Positions 23,000-39,084 of a stretch of DNA of 64,000 bases are shown in pieces (positions within the stretch are counted from its first letter, which is position 1; every line of letters begins with the position of its first letter). This DNA comes from Letharia columbiana. Lineage: Eukaryota > Ascomycota > Lecanoromycetes > Lecanorales > Parmeliaceae. The stretch covers positions 1 through 64,000 of the forward strand of contig NW_023501077.1 of assembly GCF_014066305.1 (NCBI RefSeq), written 5' to 3'. Under the pieces are notes generated by a model that saw only the letters and a list, made by a program, of their open reading frames with translations, did no database searches and was not told the DNA's origin. The position numbers were made by a program, and so were the translations under genes.

Positions 23000-25900
23000 T
23001 TATTAGATAACTATATTAGCTATTATAATTATTATTTAATCCCTTATCGTAGTTAATATAGAGTATCTATTTCGTAATTTTAATAGTATTATCTTATTTT
23101 AAAAAGATTATATAAATAATTTAATTTAATTTTAAAGACGTCTTTAAAGCTTAATTAAGAATCTCATCTATAATATAATTAGCTTTATTTTTAATATATT
23201 TAAAATATTAGTGTTAATTAGTTTATAATTTATTTAAATATTATTATACTTACCCTCCGCTAAAGCTTATTATTCTATCCTCTCTCTCTTTAACTTTATA
23301 ATTTTATTTTTTAATATTAATATTAATATCTATATCTTCTTCTCACATAAGATAAATTTAATTTTATATACTTTATTTTAAACGATATTATTAGACTTTA
23401 TATTATTTTAAATAAAAATTAAGGCGTAAAGCGAAAAGATAATATTCTTTAAAAAATTAAAATTATTACTATATTATAAATTAATTATTTAATCTCTATA
23501 ATTTTAAAAAATTAAAAATAGTAAATAAATAAATAAATATACTATTAATAAATAAATATATCGATTATTATAATATTTATATTTTTAAAAAAGCGCTTTA
23601 TAATATAATTAGTTAATTTATTAAATAAATAATAAAACTTATCGATAGTAACGCTAAAATCTAAAATAAAAAATATTATTTTAAATTAATATATATAATA
23701 TCTAATATATTATATTACTTACTATTTAATTAATATAAAAATATTATAAAATTTATAAAGTTTAAATAATTTATATAATATAGAGTTAAAGTTAAAAATA
23801 ATTAAAAAGTTATAAAACTTTAAATTTTATTTTATTAATTTAGATTTTTATATAATAGAGTAGAATTTAAAGAAAATTATAATAGTATATAATAAAACGA
23901 AGTAAATAAATAACTTATCTTATCGCTATTATCTTATAAAAAATTTATATATTTCTATTTATACTTAATATTATTTAATAGTTATTCTCTAGAATTTAGA
24001 ATTAATCTTATTAATATTTTATAATAAATTTTAATTTTATTTATTTTATAGCGGAGATATAATTAGAATATTAAAGTAATTATATATATAAGAAATATTA
24101 TAACTCTTCGAGAAAGTCTAAGAGAATACTCTTTCTTTATTATCTTACTATTATAAATTACTCGATATATATATATTAAATAAATATCTTAAAAGTATAA
24201 AAGTTATTTTAATATTATATTTTATTTAAATCGTAAAATATAATCTACTTATTATATTTTAAGGTATTATTATTATAAAAGTAAATATTAATTCTAATTT
24301 TTTATTTATTATAAACCCTTAAATAGCTTAATAGATTATATTTTTTTAAAGATATAATATATATAAAATAGAGATAAATAGTAAATTATAAGTCTAAATA
24401 GATAAGTATATATAGAGATAATAAAATATAAATTTTAGATAGTAATAGGTCGTTTAGCGTATAATCTACTTCTCTTTAATAAAGATATTATTAATCTTTT
24501 TAATATATTAAAAAGATAATAGTAATATTTTTTTAAAGTAATAATCTAAATCGTTATTCGAGAAATCTAATTTATTCTTTACTTTATTATTATATTATTA
24601 TTTACTTTTTAATATAATAAAGTTCTTATTTTAATAGTTATTATACTTTAATAAAGAGTTTATCTTATTTATCTAAAAAGTAAATTATATAAGAATAAGA
24701 AGACTTAATATATCTATCTTTATTTTAAAGTTAATTTATATATAGCTTAACTCTAATATCGAAGATTAATTAAATATTTTATAAAAAGATTAATATTAAA
24801 GTATTAAAAATAAGTATTTAAATTTAATCTACTTTTAAAATAGAAATATTATTCTTTATTTATTTTATCTAATTTAGATATATCGATAATACTATTAAAA
24901 AAGTTAAAAATCTAGATAAAAGAATTAAGTAAGTATTTATTTATAAATTAACGTATTAAAGTTTTAGATTTTATGATAATAGCTAATATACCTATTATAT
25001 TCTTCTTTAAAAAGTCTATAATCTTTATTTATATATAAAAATTAGTTAACGAATAAATTATAAAAATAATATTAAGATAAATTATATTTATAATTATATT
25101 CGAAATAAATTAAATTTTTTAATTTGTATTATTTTAATTAAGATAATATCTACTCTCGATTTATTTTTAATTATATTACTTAATATTATCTCTTTAAATA
25201 AATTTAATAATATATATAATTTTATCTAAATTAAAATATATAAGATATATAATCTAATAATTATATAAAAGCTTATTAAATTTAATTTAAATATTATCGA
25301 TAAAGTGTAATAAGCTATTAATCTTAGATATAAATAATATATTATCTTATTAAGACTTCGATTTAAATATATTAAATATCTATTTAATACTCTTCTTAAA
25401 AATCTCTTCTTAATATATAATATTATTAAGCTCTTTATCTACTTTATTCTCTTTTAAAATACTATTACTCTAGATATTATATATTAAAAATATTTATATT
25501 TTAAAAAAAGAAAACTTACTTCTCGCCTATTCTTTATAGGCTTTAATTTATTAAATCTCTTATCTCTATCCTCGCTTTTTTCTATATTATTTAATAGAGT
25601 AATTTCTTAATAATTTAACTCTATTTTAAAGAGTTTATATATTTTAAACTTCTTTATATTAGCGGGCTAAAAGATTATCTTTTTTTTTTTAAAGTTTTCT
25701 CTAATATAAACTTAAGCGAAGAGCTTATAAAAATAAATTAAAATTATATACTTATTCTCTTAATTTATTTTATACTAGATATCTTAAAAAATTTATTATA
25801 TATTATAATAAATAAAAGAATAACTATTATCGCTATTAGAATAAATAAAAAAAATAAAAAAAGTAGAAGATTATAAAGAATAATAAATAGTATAAATAAA

Positions 25901-28900
25901 CTAACTCTCGAGCTATAGATTTTTTAAAATAATATTTATTAAAAAAGTAAATTTAGCGATTTTAATATTTTAAAAATATTAAAAAGTTAATTATCTTTTC
26001 TTCGTTAATAATATTATTTTATACTTTATATAAATTAAATATTATTATATTTTAATTTAGAATATTCTATAGAACTATTTAATATTTTAAAAATTAAATT
26101 TAAATATTTTTTTTTTATAGAGAGCTTTTATAATATAAAAGCGAGGTTTTAAATTTAATCTCTTAAGTTTTAAAACTAATTATTTTTATAATAATAAGAT
26201 ATCTATATAATTAAAAGAAGATTTAAAAAGATTTATTAATAAATATTAGAATAAGCTAATTAAAATATTTAAGCTATTTAGAAAAATTAATTATATAATA
26301 TCTAAAGCTAGATAATAATTTAAAAAATTAATAAATACGTTTATATAATATAACGAAGTATTTATAATAATAGTATTATTTTATAAATAATAGAATTAAG
26401 TTTTATAAAAAGAAATAATTAATATTAAATAGATAGATAATCTCTTTATTTTTTTTTAATAATAATATTAATAAGAATTTAGCTAATTAAGTAATAATAA
26501 TCTTTAAAAAAAAACTATTATTTAATTAGATAATAAATTTAAATATTTATTATAATATAACTAATTATCTTTAAAATATTTTTATATTTATCTATTTTTC
26601 TTAAGACTCTTCTTTATTTCTTTATTTTCTTATAAAGATAATATATTATTAATTCATCTTTTTAAATCTATAGCTATTATTTATTTTCTAATATTTATTT
26701 ATTTTATAATTCTCGATCTACTAGAATCTTAATTTATTAAATTAATTTACTTTAAGTATTTTAATATAGCTCGCGATATTATATAATATATATCTCTTCT
26801 AATTAATAAATATATAGCGAGATAATAATATATAAGCGTTAAATCTCTAATATTCTAATTTTAGATTTATTATTTTTTAAAATAATTATATTAAAAAATA
26901 ATAGAAAATAATAATAGAAGAAGAGATTTAGATAGAGTAAAAGAGTTTAAATAAAATTATATTTTTAAAATATTTTAAAAAAGATAATATTAATAAATAT
27001 TTTAAAACGCTAAAAAGCGTTATAAATAGCGAAATAAATATAAATATATAAAATTATATTTTAATTTATTAATTAACTTTAAACGTTTATTAATTTTAAA
27101 AGAATATTATTATTATAATAAATAATCTCTATTAAATTATTAAAAATACTATATTAAATAATAACTTAAATACTATATTAAATTAAGAAAACGAATCTAA
27201 TAATAGAGAAGATTTTTTATTATTTATATTAAATTTATCTTTAACTCTCGCTTCTCTAGAAATATTAGTATAAGATTTTAAGAATAATTTTAAGAATAAC
27301 TTTAACGAGTTAGCACTTAAGGGTAATTCGCGTAAATAGATTATAAATATATTATCGCTATTAAAGCGCTCTTCTATAATTAATCTTTCTAAAGAGATTT
27401 TTTATAAAAAAGTCTTTATAAAGTTAAAAATCTTTATAATAATTTTCGAATTATAATATTAAATAACTAAACTAAGTAGATAAAGCTATTAGAGCTTATT
27501 AAAAATATTTAATCTACTAAAAAACTTAAAGACTTTAAGAAATCTATTAAAGTCTATTTTTATTATTAAGAAATATATTAAAGCGTAGTTACTATTTATT
27601 AAACTACGATATTAAGAGATAGCTATAATACTTTAAAAACTATTTACTTAAAGTTCTAAAAGCGTTTCTTATATTAACTAAGAAGATATATATTTCTTTA
27701 ATTCTTTATATCTCTTTAAGATGATTCTATTATCTACTAATTTTTATATAAAAATATATATTAAAATAATTTATTTTATAGATAAATTAATAGAACTCTA
27801 TTATTCTATAATATAGACGATATTAATAAAAATATATTCTAGAGATTATATTAAAAATTATAATAACTCTTTTATAATTCTCTTATCTAACTTAATTTAT
27901 TATTATTATAAAAAATTAAACTACTATTATTTAGCTATAGTAAATATTAAATTCTATTTTAATAGAGTTCTTAATGTTAGAAAAGATTTTATTAAGGCGA
28001 TAATCTCTCTAGAAATAGTAAAACTTATTATTAATTCTCTTTACTTCTTATCTCGCTTTAAATTAAATTAATTAGATTATTTAATTTCTTTATAATCTAT
28101 AGCTATAAAACTATTTCTCTTAAAAAACGAGTTTTATTATATTATTTAAAATTAAATTAATTCTTTAAAAATAGAAATATACTATAATTATCGCTATAAG
28201 AATTTAAATATAAATTTAAATAAAAAGCTAGCTATCTATAAGACTCGCTTTATTATATAAAATATCTATAATATTTAAATTAAGTTAATAAACGCTTTAT
28301 AATTTTATTCTTCTTATCGCGATAAATTAAAACTTCTAATTTATAATTAATATTATCTTCTTAACTTCTCTAAATCTCCTTATATTAATATATCTCTTCT
28401 TATTTTTATAAATATATTCGAATTATATTAAAATATATATAGATTAATTCTTAGAATATATATTATTATTACGAGATTAAATTAATATAAAAGAAAGAGA
28501 AAAATTAATATCTTATTACTTACTCTAAAGTCTTATAAAAGCGAGTTTATAAATATTATTAAAGTTATTAAGTCTAAAATAGCGAAATTAAATAAAAAAA
28601 TCTTAATAGAGATTAACGAAATAGAATATATAATATATATTTATATAATAGTATTTATTAAGAATATAAAGTAATAGATATAAAATATAGGATTTAACTC
28701 TTCGCTAGTAAATCGAGATTATACGAAATATCTAATTTTTAAAAAGTATAAATCGAATTTAATATTTAATATTAGACTTAATAAACATTTTTACTAAAGA
28801 ATTTTATATAAGAGATTAAAAGCGAAGTCGTTATCTAACTCTATTAACTACATCTGCAAATCTGAAAAGTTCCTGCTAAATTTCAAATTGCTGATCTTGC

Positions 28901-31900
28901 GAATAGGGCTGAAATTAAGAATTCCGCCAGTTTAGCAACTATCTTAAAAATCAGCCAAAATTCCGCCGGTTTAATAACTATTCTAATCTTTTTCGTTAGT
29001 CCTACCAGTTTAGCAGCAATATACACGAAAAAAGAAAAGTTCTAATAATCGACGTTGCGATAGCAAGGTTCTACGGTAACGAGTATTAACGCCAACTCAA
29101 ATTTAACTACGAAATTAGATAATTTAATAAAATTAGTCGCGTAGGTAATGCTCTGATATAGCGTATATTAATAATAATATATATTAATGCCATTATAATA
29201 TATATATAGAATAGTACTTAGAGTGTATTAGAGTGCATTACGTAAAATTTTTGAAGTTATTAAATTTTTTTGAAGTTGCTAAACTGGTAGAACTGGCGGA
29301 AAGGATTTGGATATAGATAAAGTCTGCTGAATAGGCTAAATCGTGCTGATCGTGCGGACCCGGCGGAAATCGTGCGGAAATTAATTTTTAGATTTGCAGA
29401 TATACTTAAAAATACTAAAAATAAGTTTAAAGTAAACTCCTCTTATTAAAATCTTATCTTCTTTAAATTTTATTCGAAATAATTTAATTAATATAATATA
29501 CTCGAAGTTCGCTAATATAGTAAAATAAGTTTAATAAGTTTTAATTAAGATTATTTTTATAGTAGAAAACGCCGAAGCCTATACGATTAAATTTTACTAC
29601 TTTTTTTTTTATTAAATTAAAATAAATTATAATCTTCTACTTATTATTTATAAAACTACTAAATATAGAAATATATAAAAATCTCTATTATTATATTATT
29701 ACTTTAAGAATATAATTATATTTAAAATAGATAATATCGCTCTTTTTAAAGATTTTAAAAATATTATTTCTTTAAATTTAGAATATAACGCTATAGATTT
29801 TATTATATAATACTACGCTTATATAATAAAGAGTAATATTATTATTCTAATTTATAATATAATTAGCGAAAATAGAGATAATATAGCTATTCTATTACGT
29901 TAATTAAAAAAGTTATTTTAGAGACTATTTTAATATACCGCTCTCGCTATATTATCGAAGTTTAAATATAAAAAAAAGCTTATTTTATCTAGAGATATAA
30001 TATTAATAAAATCTTAATAAGAATTTAATAACGAGTTAGATATTCTTAATATATTTAAGAATTATAAGATATAAAAGATAGGGCGCTTAAAGTATAAGAA
30101 TTTTATAGAGTCTTTTACTATAGAAGAGATATTATTAAAAATAATAATAGCGTTTTAAACTTTTATAAATAGATTAAATATTTATATTAAATTATATTTT
30201 ATTAAAGTAATATAAGAGTACGCAACTTTAAATAATCTAATAATCTTCTCTAAAGAAGATAAATACTAATAAAAGATCGTTTTAATAATTACGATTATAT
30301 TTCGCTAATTTAAATATCTAAAGACTTTAAGATATCTATTTTATATATAAATTATCGCGATATTATTAAGATATTATTATTTAAAAAAAGCGTTTATTAG
30401 ACGCTTCGTTTTATATTTATCGACTTAATATAATATTTTAAATTAAGATTAATAATAGAGCTATAGAGAATTTATATTTAATACCCAATACTATTTAAAT
30501 AATTATTATTATTCTCTAAAAGAAAATAAAAGAATATAAAGAGCGAGTTAAGATTAATTATTCTAGGGGATAAATTATATAAAAAGCTTATTATTTTAAA
30601 CTATCTTAATAAGAAGTTTATTAGAAAGTTAAACTAGCCGCTTTAGTCTATTGATCTTAAATATAATAATTTATTTATTTTAATATTATAATAGATATAT
30701 TAGATTAACTATAATAAGTTTAATATAATCTTTTCTCATAGTGCTAGATTATAATAATATTAAAAGTTAAGCTTTATAAATAGATATATTCTACTTCTTC
30801 TTTATTTTATTATAAATTTATTATATTAATATATTAAATATATTAAAGACGAGTTTAGAATAAGATTAGAATATTAATTACTAAGATATAGAAAATCTAA
30901 ATATTAAATTATATTTAAAGTTAATAACTTTATTACTATTAGAGTAGAAGAGTTTACTTACTTAGATAAAATATTTTTATATTAACTTTTATGTAAATAA
31001 ATTAGAATATTTACGCGTATTATTATAATAAAAAACTTTTATATCTTTTAAATTAATTTTATTCTAAACGCTTTCTATCTTAAATTATCTATAATTATAA
31101 ATATTATAAAACTTTCTAATATTAAAAGTAAGAAGTATTATATTATATATATTAAACGTATAAAGTAACTTAATAAAACTCGATAATTAATCTATAAAGA
31201 AATTATCTTACTTCTAAATTAAGATTATAATATTTAATTTATATAGAATAAAAATAATTTATTATTTTAAAGATTTTTATCTTAATAGTGAAGAATATAT
31301 TTATCTAAGTTATAAAATAATAAAACTTATAAATGTTTATTAAATAAGCGCTCTCTATAAAAAATTCCGCTATATTTTCTACACTCTAAAATTATTTATC
31401 TCGATATTAGATTATTAAATATAGAATATAATACGCGAAATATAATATTTAAATATAGATATTAAGGCTTAAAGTGCGAGTCGTTAAAACCCTAATTTTA
31501 AAACTACTAGAAAACTCTTAAAATATAAACTTAACAAAAATTCGAGAAATACTTAATATTTAACTTAAAAGAATTTCGAGAAGATAAATATAATTTATTT
31601 ATTAATAATATCACCCTAAGCTTTATTATATATCTATATATTTATATTCTAATTTAAATAATCTTATAAAATAGTCTAAAAAGTAGAAAATTAATTTTAG
31701 CGTAAAGTTCGTAGTATTAATAGATATATTTAAACGATAAACGTCTTTTTAAAGCGTCTAGTAATAGAGTTCTTTTTTAATTAAGATATTTAATTTAAAG
31801 TTATATAAATATCTATACTATTAAAGAATATTAAAAAATAAAATCTATAAATAGTTAGAGTTATTTAATTAAAAATTAGAAAATAATATAAATACTTATC

Positions 31901-31950
31901 TTTTAAATATTATAATTTAAATTATAATCTCTTCGAAAGATAGAAGTTTA
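23000..31950 (+). mobile_element. Large unclassified element, copy E3
   Basis: Colinear with 45.4-54 kb on the same strand. Matching anchors: 27490-27545 with 49665-49715 (ctattagag(c/t)ttattaaa, aatatttaatct), 28660-28850 with 50820-51000 (agatataaaata, then aatatta-acttaata), 30640-30790 with 52225-52400 (aaattataataatattaaaa). After subtracting the MITE at 28851 the spacings agree within about 20 bp. The plus strand retains long peptide-like runs between stops, rich in Tyr, Ile, Asn and Lys as expected after RIP. I could not tie these to reverse transcriptase, integrase, DDE transposase, helicase or tyrosine recombinase. Both outer borders are estimates. Confidence 0.55.
28851..29402 (-). 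mobile_element. TA-type MITE, complete copy 1
   Basis: 552 bp. Begins CATCTGCAAATCTGAAAAG after TA (28849-28850) and ends AGATTTGCAGATA before TA (29403-29404). The terminal inverted repeats and TA duplication are those of the Tc1/mariner/pogo group. No coding capacity. It is inverted relative to the copies at 181 and 55444. It lies inside E3 but is visibly more GC-rich than its host, so it arrived later or escaped mutation because of its size. Confidence 0.9.
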
Positions 31951-32164
31951 GCGAGTATAATTTATATATATAGAAAAATATTAAATATAATTATAAAGCT
32001 CTTCTTTAATAGCGAGGTATATAAAAAAAAAAATTAATAAATTAATATTTTTTAATAGGAAAATTATATAAATAAATAATATCTTCGAGTATTTTAAGAT
32101 AGATAATAATATATATTTTCTTATTAGTATAATATAGAAATTTTTTTATAAAAATATTTAAAAT

Positions 32165-32352
32165 TTTTATTTTTAATTTATTTTTTTTTTTTTTTAATTT
32201 TTTTTTTTTTTTTAAAAAATTTTTTTTTAAAAAAAAAAAAAAAAAAAAATTTTTTTAAAAATTTTTTTTAAAAAAAAAAAAAAAATTTTTTTTATAAAAT
32301 TTTTTTAAAAAAAAAAAAAAAATTTTTTTTATTTAAAATAAAAAAATATTTT
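32165..32352. repeat. A/T homopolymer block 2
   Basis: Alternating long runs of T and A, nearly no G or C, immediately before the 5' LTR remnant of element 2. Confidence 0.8.
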
Positions 32353-35300
32353 TTTTATAAGTAGTAGATTTCTAGATAGAAATAATCAAGCTTATTATAT
32401 ACTACGATTATAGATTCTTATTATTATTATAATATAATAGTAATATTATTTCTTAATATTAATTAACTATTAAGAGATTTTAGAAGTTCCTTTATCAGGC
32501 CAGTTAAAGAAAGCTTATTCTTTAAGAAAACTCATTCTTTAAGAAAGCTTATTCTTGAAGAAAGCTTATTCTTTAAATCTTATCTTAAGCTTTCCGCTAC
32601 GTAAATTCTTTAAGTATATTATTACTATCTAAAATCACTTTTAATAGCGAATTCTCTATATCTACCGTAGTTTTAATTAAGGATCTATAAGAGATAAAAA
32701 CCTCCCTCTTAGAAATCTTAATTCCTCGTAAGATTTCTTAATCTTTCTCTACTTTCTTTTAAAAATTATTAATATCGTTAATTAATAGCTAAGCTGGCTT
32801 TCTTAAGTTATTTAGTATTTAATCTAATCGCTTATAATATCGTTATTTTTATATTTTAACTATAAGAGTTTCTTAAAAGTAATTATACGTTTATAAATCT
32901 ATTTAATAAGAAGAACTATTAATTTATTAAGAATATCGTCGAAAGTAATTTTCATTTATTCTTTATAACTCGAGAAATCTTAATAAGAAACAATTATTTA
33001 TATATTAGATTTAATTTAATTAAAGTATTATTCTAGCCTCTTAATTAGATTATTAATAAACTATATTTTTATACGATATTTAGAATATTCGATAAAGAAG
33101 TAAAATTACTACGAAGACTCGAGGATCTTCTATTTATAAGAGTTACCTCTAGAAAACTCGCCGAGTTTCTTATCTTCGAGAATTATTATATTTTCTTTAA
33201 TAAGCTTAGTTTTATCTTTAAAAATCGCTACGCTTTCTTTAATAAGCTTAAGAATTATAATAAGAGTAATCTTCGTTAACGAAGTAATCTACTCTTATCT
33301 AATTAGTCTATTAAATAGAATAGATCTTAATAATTTATAAATATAAGTCGTTATCGCGATAGTTGCTTTCGCGGCGGTAATCTAATATATATATAATAAT
33401 TTATTATAATAAAGAATATTAGAATCGTTAAGCTCGCTAGATATTATTAATACTTTAGAAAATAATAAAGATTTCTTATAATCGAGATAAAATTTAAGCG
33501 ATATCGATTTTTTTAATTTAATATATAAAGATAAGTCGATAGCGTCTAGAGCTTCGTCGATAAAGTATATATTAAAGAAGATATACTTTTATAATATTTA
33601 TTTTTTTATTAAGTATATTTATAACGTAGCTAATATTAAAGATAATAATCTTATATATATAAACCTTTAAACTTATTTAAAAGACCCTATTTTAAAATAA
33701 TAATTTAATAAATTTATTAATAATAATAAGCGTTTTATTAAGCTCAGCAATAGACTTAATAAGTAAAAATAACTACTTATTAAACGATTTAAGATATTTA
33801 CTAATATAATTATTAACTTAATTTTTAAGAAACGCAATATACTTTATAATATTAATAATTATAAAGAATCTCGAGAATATATTTAACGAATTTTATAAGT
33901 AGTAAAAAATATCAAGTTTATAGATATTAGTAATTAAATCGATATTATTTATAATAATCTCGATTTCGATCTTAGATAAGATATTAGATATTTTAAAAAA
34001 AGTATAAAATTATAGAAATTTCTTATTAAGCTTAATAATTTTAAATATAATTAATAAATATATATAGATAAATATAAAGTAGAAAGAAGTATAGATATTA
34101 AAAATACTTCTAGATTTTAAATAAATTAATAACCTCGATTTATTAATAGTAATAGAGATAATTATAATTAGTTATAACCTCGATAATAATAAGATTCTAG
34201 ATTTAATTAGTAAGTATTTTATAATTATTAATCTTATTAGCTTTACTACTCGTCTTTTTCTTATTATTTTAATAATATAAATACTTATTTAAATTAATAG
34301 TAATAGAATTCTAATTAATATAGCTAGCAATTAAATCTATAATATTAATCTCGCTTATTTAAAACTCGATAACCTCTTTAAATTATCGCTTCGCTAAACG
34401 AATATATTTCGATATTCTTAAATTCTTAATCTTTATTAGAAGAAAGCTTTCTTAAAAAAAAGACCGTAATAATTAAGCTTTCTCGAGTTAAGATTTTTAA
34501 AAATCTTAATAATAGTAATACTTAAAGATATCCGCCTATTAAGCTTTTATTAATAAGAATAAGAAATCTTATTAGTATAAAGAAAATAACACTTAAAAAG
34601 AAAATATTAAGATCGAGTTATTATACTTTACGGGTAAAGATTAATAAGAAAATAAAATATATTATAGTATTATTAACTACTCGCTAAGTTCCCATAATAA
34701 ATAATTCGCGAGTTTTATAGAATTTAAAACTTATTATCGTCTTTACGAAGATACTTTCTTATTTAAAATAAAGCTTTATAAGTATCTTTATATCGATTAT
34801 TTCGAGAAAGCTTAAGGTTACTTAGATTAATAATAATAAAATACTAATCTCGAAAGCGTTATCGAAAGATTTTTTAAAGAAAATCTTAAGAATAATTAAA
34901 TTCGACTTCTCGAGTAAGAATCTTAGTTCGAGATTTATATTTTATAATTAAAACTACGCTTATATAGAACTTCGTCTAATATCGAAAAAAGAAATTAATA
35001 ATATATATCTAAATATAGATTATAGCGTAATCTTAAATAATAGATTATAGCTTAAAAGCTTATTATTTAAAATTAGGATTATTAAAATAGCTTTATCTTT
35101 AAGAGTTCGCGAAGTAAATATTAATAAGTATAAAATTAATAAATATATAACTACGAAGCTTTATTTTCTAAAACTAGATTTCTAAAATAAAAAAGCTCTT
35201 ATCTATCTTCGAAGAGAAGTTTATATTATTAATAATCTTTATACTAGAATATTAATTAATAATAATATTATTAATTTTAAAGATATCGTTATTAATATTA

Positions 35301-36239
35301 TTAATAAGAGTATTTATATAAAAAGCTATAAGATTATAATCGAAGTTTTTATTTATTTATAAGAAGAATTTATAAGAAGAAAGATTTATATAAAGTCGAT
35401 AATAATAATTTCTTTATATAATAAAATAGTACTATTTATAAAAAACGTTAATCTACTCGCTAATTATAATTTCTTATTTAAATCTATTATCTAAACGAAT
35501 CTTACTCTTTTCGCTTATATAATAGATTATTTAATAATTAATATTTTTATTAAAAATAAAATAAGTAATTCTATTTAAATTTTAAAGAAACTAAGATTTA
35601 GAAGCGTATTCGAGATAAATTATAAGAATTATTTTCAAATCGTAATCGAGTCTAACTTCGCGATAACTCGCTTAAAAAAATTATTAATTATTTTTAACTC
35701 GCCGAGATCCTCGATCTTAATATTTATTAGCTATTCGAAATCAATATTCTTAATTTCTATTAAATAGAAAATAAAGCTATTTAATAGAGTTATAATTTAT
35801 AATAATATTTAAAAAACTTAAATCCTCGCGGAGTTAATCGAAGAATTTCTCGATATTTAAATAAATATTAAATTTATAAAAGTTTCTAAAGAAGAATAAA
35901 TAAAAATTCTATTATAAGATAATTAGTAATTTAAGATTAGCGATAAAGTTAAGATCTATCTACTTAAAATTAAGAATTATAAAATTATTAATTAAACTTT
36001 TAATAAGCTTTAATATTAGAATAAATTAAAATATATTAAATAAGCTACTTCCTTCGCGTATTTAATCTTTATAATTTAAAAAGCGCTTTTAAAAAACGAA
36101 TATAAAGATTAATTAATAATAGATATTAGAGACTTAAACGACTTAATTTTATATAATACTTATTTAGTTTTACTATAAGATAAAGTAATTAATATATTTA
36201 TAAGTTATTATTATATTTTAATAATTAACGCTATATCTT

Positions 36240-36760
36240 TCTTCTATTAATAGTATATTTATCTTAATTATCAATATATATTTATAATAATAACTTATCG
36301 CGATTAAGAAATATTTAATATATTAATTATAAGTTATATAAATTTAATTACTTACGTCTAGCGCTAAATTAATAAAATTTTATAATAATTAAGTAGAGTA
36401 AAAGTTTATATTAACGATATCGTAATTAAGATAACTATCTTTTAAGAATACTTAAGAGATCTTTAAGAATTTTTTAAGTTATTTATAAAGTATAATATTA
36501 TTATCTCGCTAATTAAAGCTTTTCTAGACTATTTTAATATTAATTTATTTAATTATAAAATTAATTTATTTAACTTAATTTTCTTAGAAGAGAAATTAAA
36601 GATAATCTCGAAATTTTAATATCTTAATATTCTTAACGAGTTTAAGTATTATCTTAAATTTATAAAATATCTTTAATAATATATATATTTTTATATCTAA
36701 CTCTTAAATCTACTATAGAAATTAAAAACTTTACTTTTTAAGAAAGCTCTCTTAATAAAT
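36240..36760 (+). pseudogene. Reverse transcriptase of element 2 (decayed)
   Basis: Residual motifs in order: ITYVQRQINKIL, VYINDIVIK (the YxDD box with Asp to Asn, GAC/GAT to AAC), EYLRDL-stop-EFFKLF, NIIISLIKAFLDYF, EEKLKIISKF and a thumb/connection-like segment. The spacing matches Ty3-type polymerases with few insertions or deletions, so the damage is by substitution. Confidence 0.75.
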
Positions 36761-39084
36761 TATTAATAAAAATAATTTATATTTATAAAGCGTTTTTCGA
36801 ATCTTATAAAGTCTTAATCCGTATTATTTTAATTACTATAAAAAGTCTTATCTTATTTTTTAATTCTTATATACTTTAATAATAAGAGAATATTATAAAT
36901 AGATTTAGATACTTTTAAAGAATTTAATTTTAAAGCTATTATTTTCCACGTTAAGAAAGATAAAAAATTTTATTAATAAGTAGCCTTCCCGCGCTACTAT
37001 AAAACTTATACTCTTTCTATTAAGACTCTTAACTTCTATTAAAAATAACTATTAATCTATAAAGCTCGAAATTATAAATTTCGTCTAGATATTTAAGAAA
37101 GTAAGATATATAATAAAATTCTTTAAGTATTTAATAAGAGTATAAATAAATTATTTTATTATTCTCGATATTATAAAATAAAGCTTTATTATATTAATAA
37201 CGTTAATAATATAAATAAATATAAGATTAATAAAAGCTTTCTAATTTTTTCGCTAGTTTAATCTCGAGATAAAATATAAATCTAATAAAGATTATATTAT
37301 TCTTAACGTCTTATTTAGACTAATAAGTCTTAATAAGAATATTATTATTACTTTAAATTATTTAAAACTCGATATACTCTTTATAATAGCTTTAATATAA
37401 ATAAACTCGAGTTTTTATAATAAATATATATTTAAATATTAATAAGATAAGAATTAAAAGTATATAGTTAAATAATTAGATAATAATTATACTTTTAATA
37501 AGAACGCTATCTCCTTATATTTTATTTAGAGAAAAAATCTTTCGACTATAGATTTAGATCTATATTTCTCGCTACGCCTAGAAACTTTCGAATTCTTAAA
37601 AAACTCTCGAAATCTCGTTCCTCGAATTCTTTAGTAGAAACTTCGTCTTTCACCCTACTTTATCGAATTCTCAAGAAACTTCAAAATCTCGTTTCTCGGA
37701 AACTTGTCTTTTTATCGGATTCTTAAGAAACTTCGAAATCTTGTTCCTCGAATTCTTTAGATGGATTCTTAAAAAATATTAAATTCTTATTTCTCGAATT
37801 CTTAAGAAGCAACTTCGTCGAAAGAATTCTTAGAAAAAGACTTAATAAACACTTAAGAATTTACTTTATAAATTAATAACTTAATCTTTTATATAAATAA
37901 AGCCTTAGAATACTAGCGTCTATATATATCTTCGAATCTAATAAAGAAAATCTTAATTATTATCTATAATTTTGATTATTTAGAATTTTAGCGATATTAT
38001 AAAATAATTTTATTCTTCTAATATATTTATAATCTCGTTAAAGAACTTCGCGATTTTATTTATTATTACCCGAAATATCTAATTTTATAAACTCGTTAAT
38101 ATACTTTATACGATAATTTTTAGTCTATTTTATTATTTTTAATATTATTCTATACTCTAATATTAGATTTTATTCTAATATTATTAATATCGCGAAACTC
38201 TTTAAACGCTATTATATTAATAATTTATAAATATATAAAAGAAATTTAATTAATATTTAATAAGTTTATTTAAATAATAGTTAAATAGATAAAAGCTTTA
38301 CTTAAACGCCTTAATATCGTTAATTAAGATATTTCTAGAATTCTAATCTTAAATCGTAATTCGAAATTCTTATTAGAACTATAGATAGATCTTTTTAAAA
38401 TACTCGATATAGATTTACTTTACTCGATGATTTATTATTCTTAAACTAATAATATTAATAAATATATAAACTAAATAGCCGAAATAGTCTTAAGATACTT
38501 TATTTACGCGCTTAATAATTTATTAATATAGTTTAAAAATCCTTTATCGTATTTAGATAATCTTAAATAATTCGATAAGTATTAAAGTTATTTCTAATAA
38601 AATAGTTTATAAATTTATATTAAATAAACCTTTAGACCTATTAAGTCTTTTATTAAAAATCGATTATATTATAATATATATTATCGTTAAGAACGTCGTC
38701 GATTTTATTTAAATATCGAATAAATTTTACTACGATTATCGATATTAATTAATATTCTTTAAGATTAAAGATTAAATATTACTTCGCCTTTATAAAGATT
38801 ATAAGATTCTCTTTACTCTAAAAATTACTAAGAAGCTAATTTAGTAATATATAAGATCTTTTAAAATTCTTAAAAGAGTTAATAAGCTAGTATATAAACT
38901 TATTATTTTTAAAGATTAGCGAGTTTATTTAATTTTTATAATAGCTTAGCTAGAGCTAGCTTCTAGTTTATAAGATAATCTCTTTTATAGATCTCGCTTA
39001 TAGTATATTTCGCTAGTCTCTATTAATAAGAATAATATTATAAATTATAAGATTAAGCGATTACTTAATAAGCGAATTATTAAG

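Noticed and set aside
23000..31950. E3/E4 as Starship-type element with a DUF3435 captain
   Set aside because: I looked for the tyrosine-recombinase pattern in the readable peptide runs and could not find it; left unclassified.
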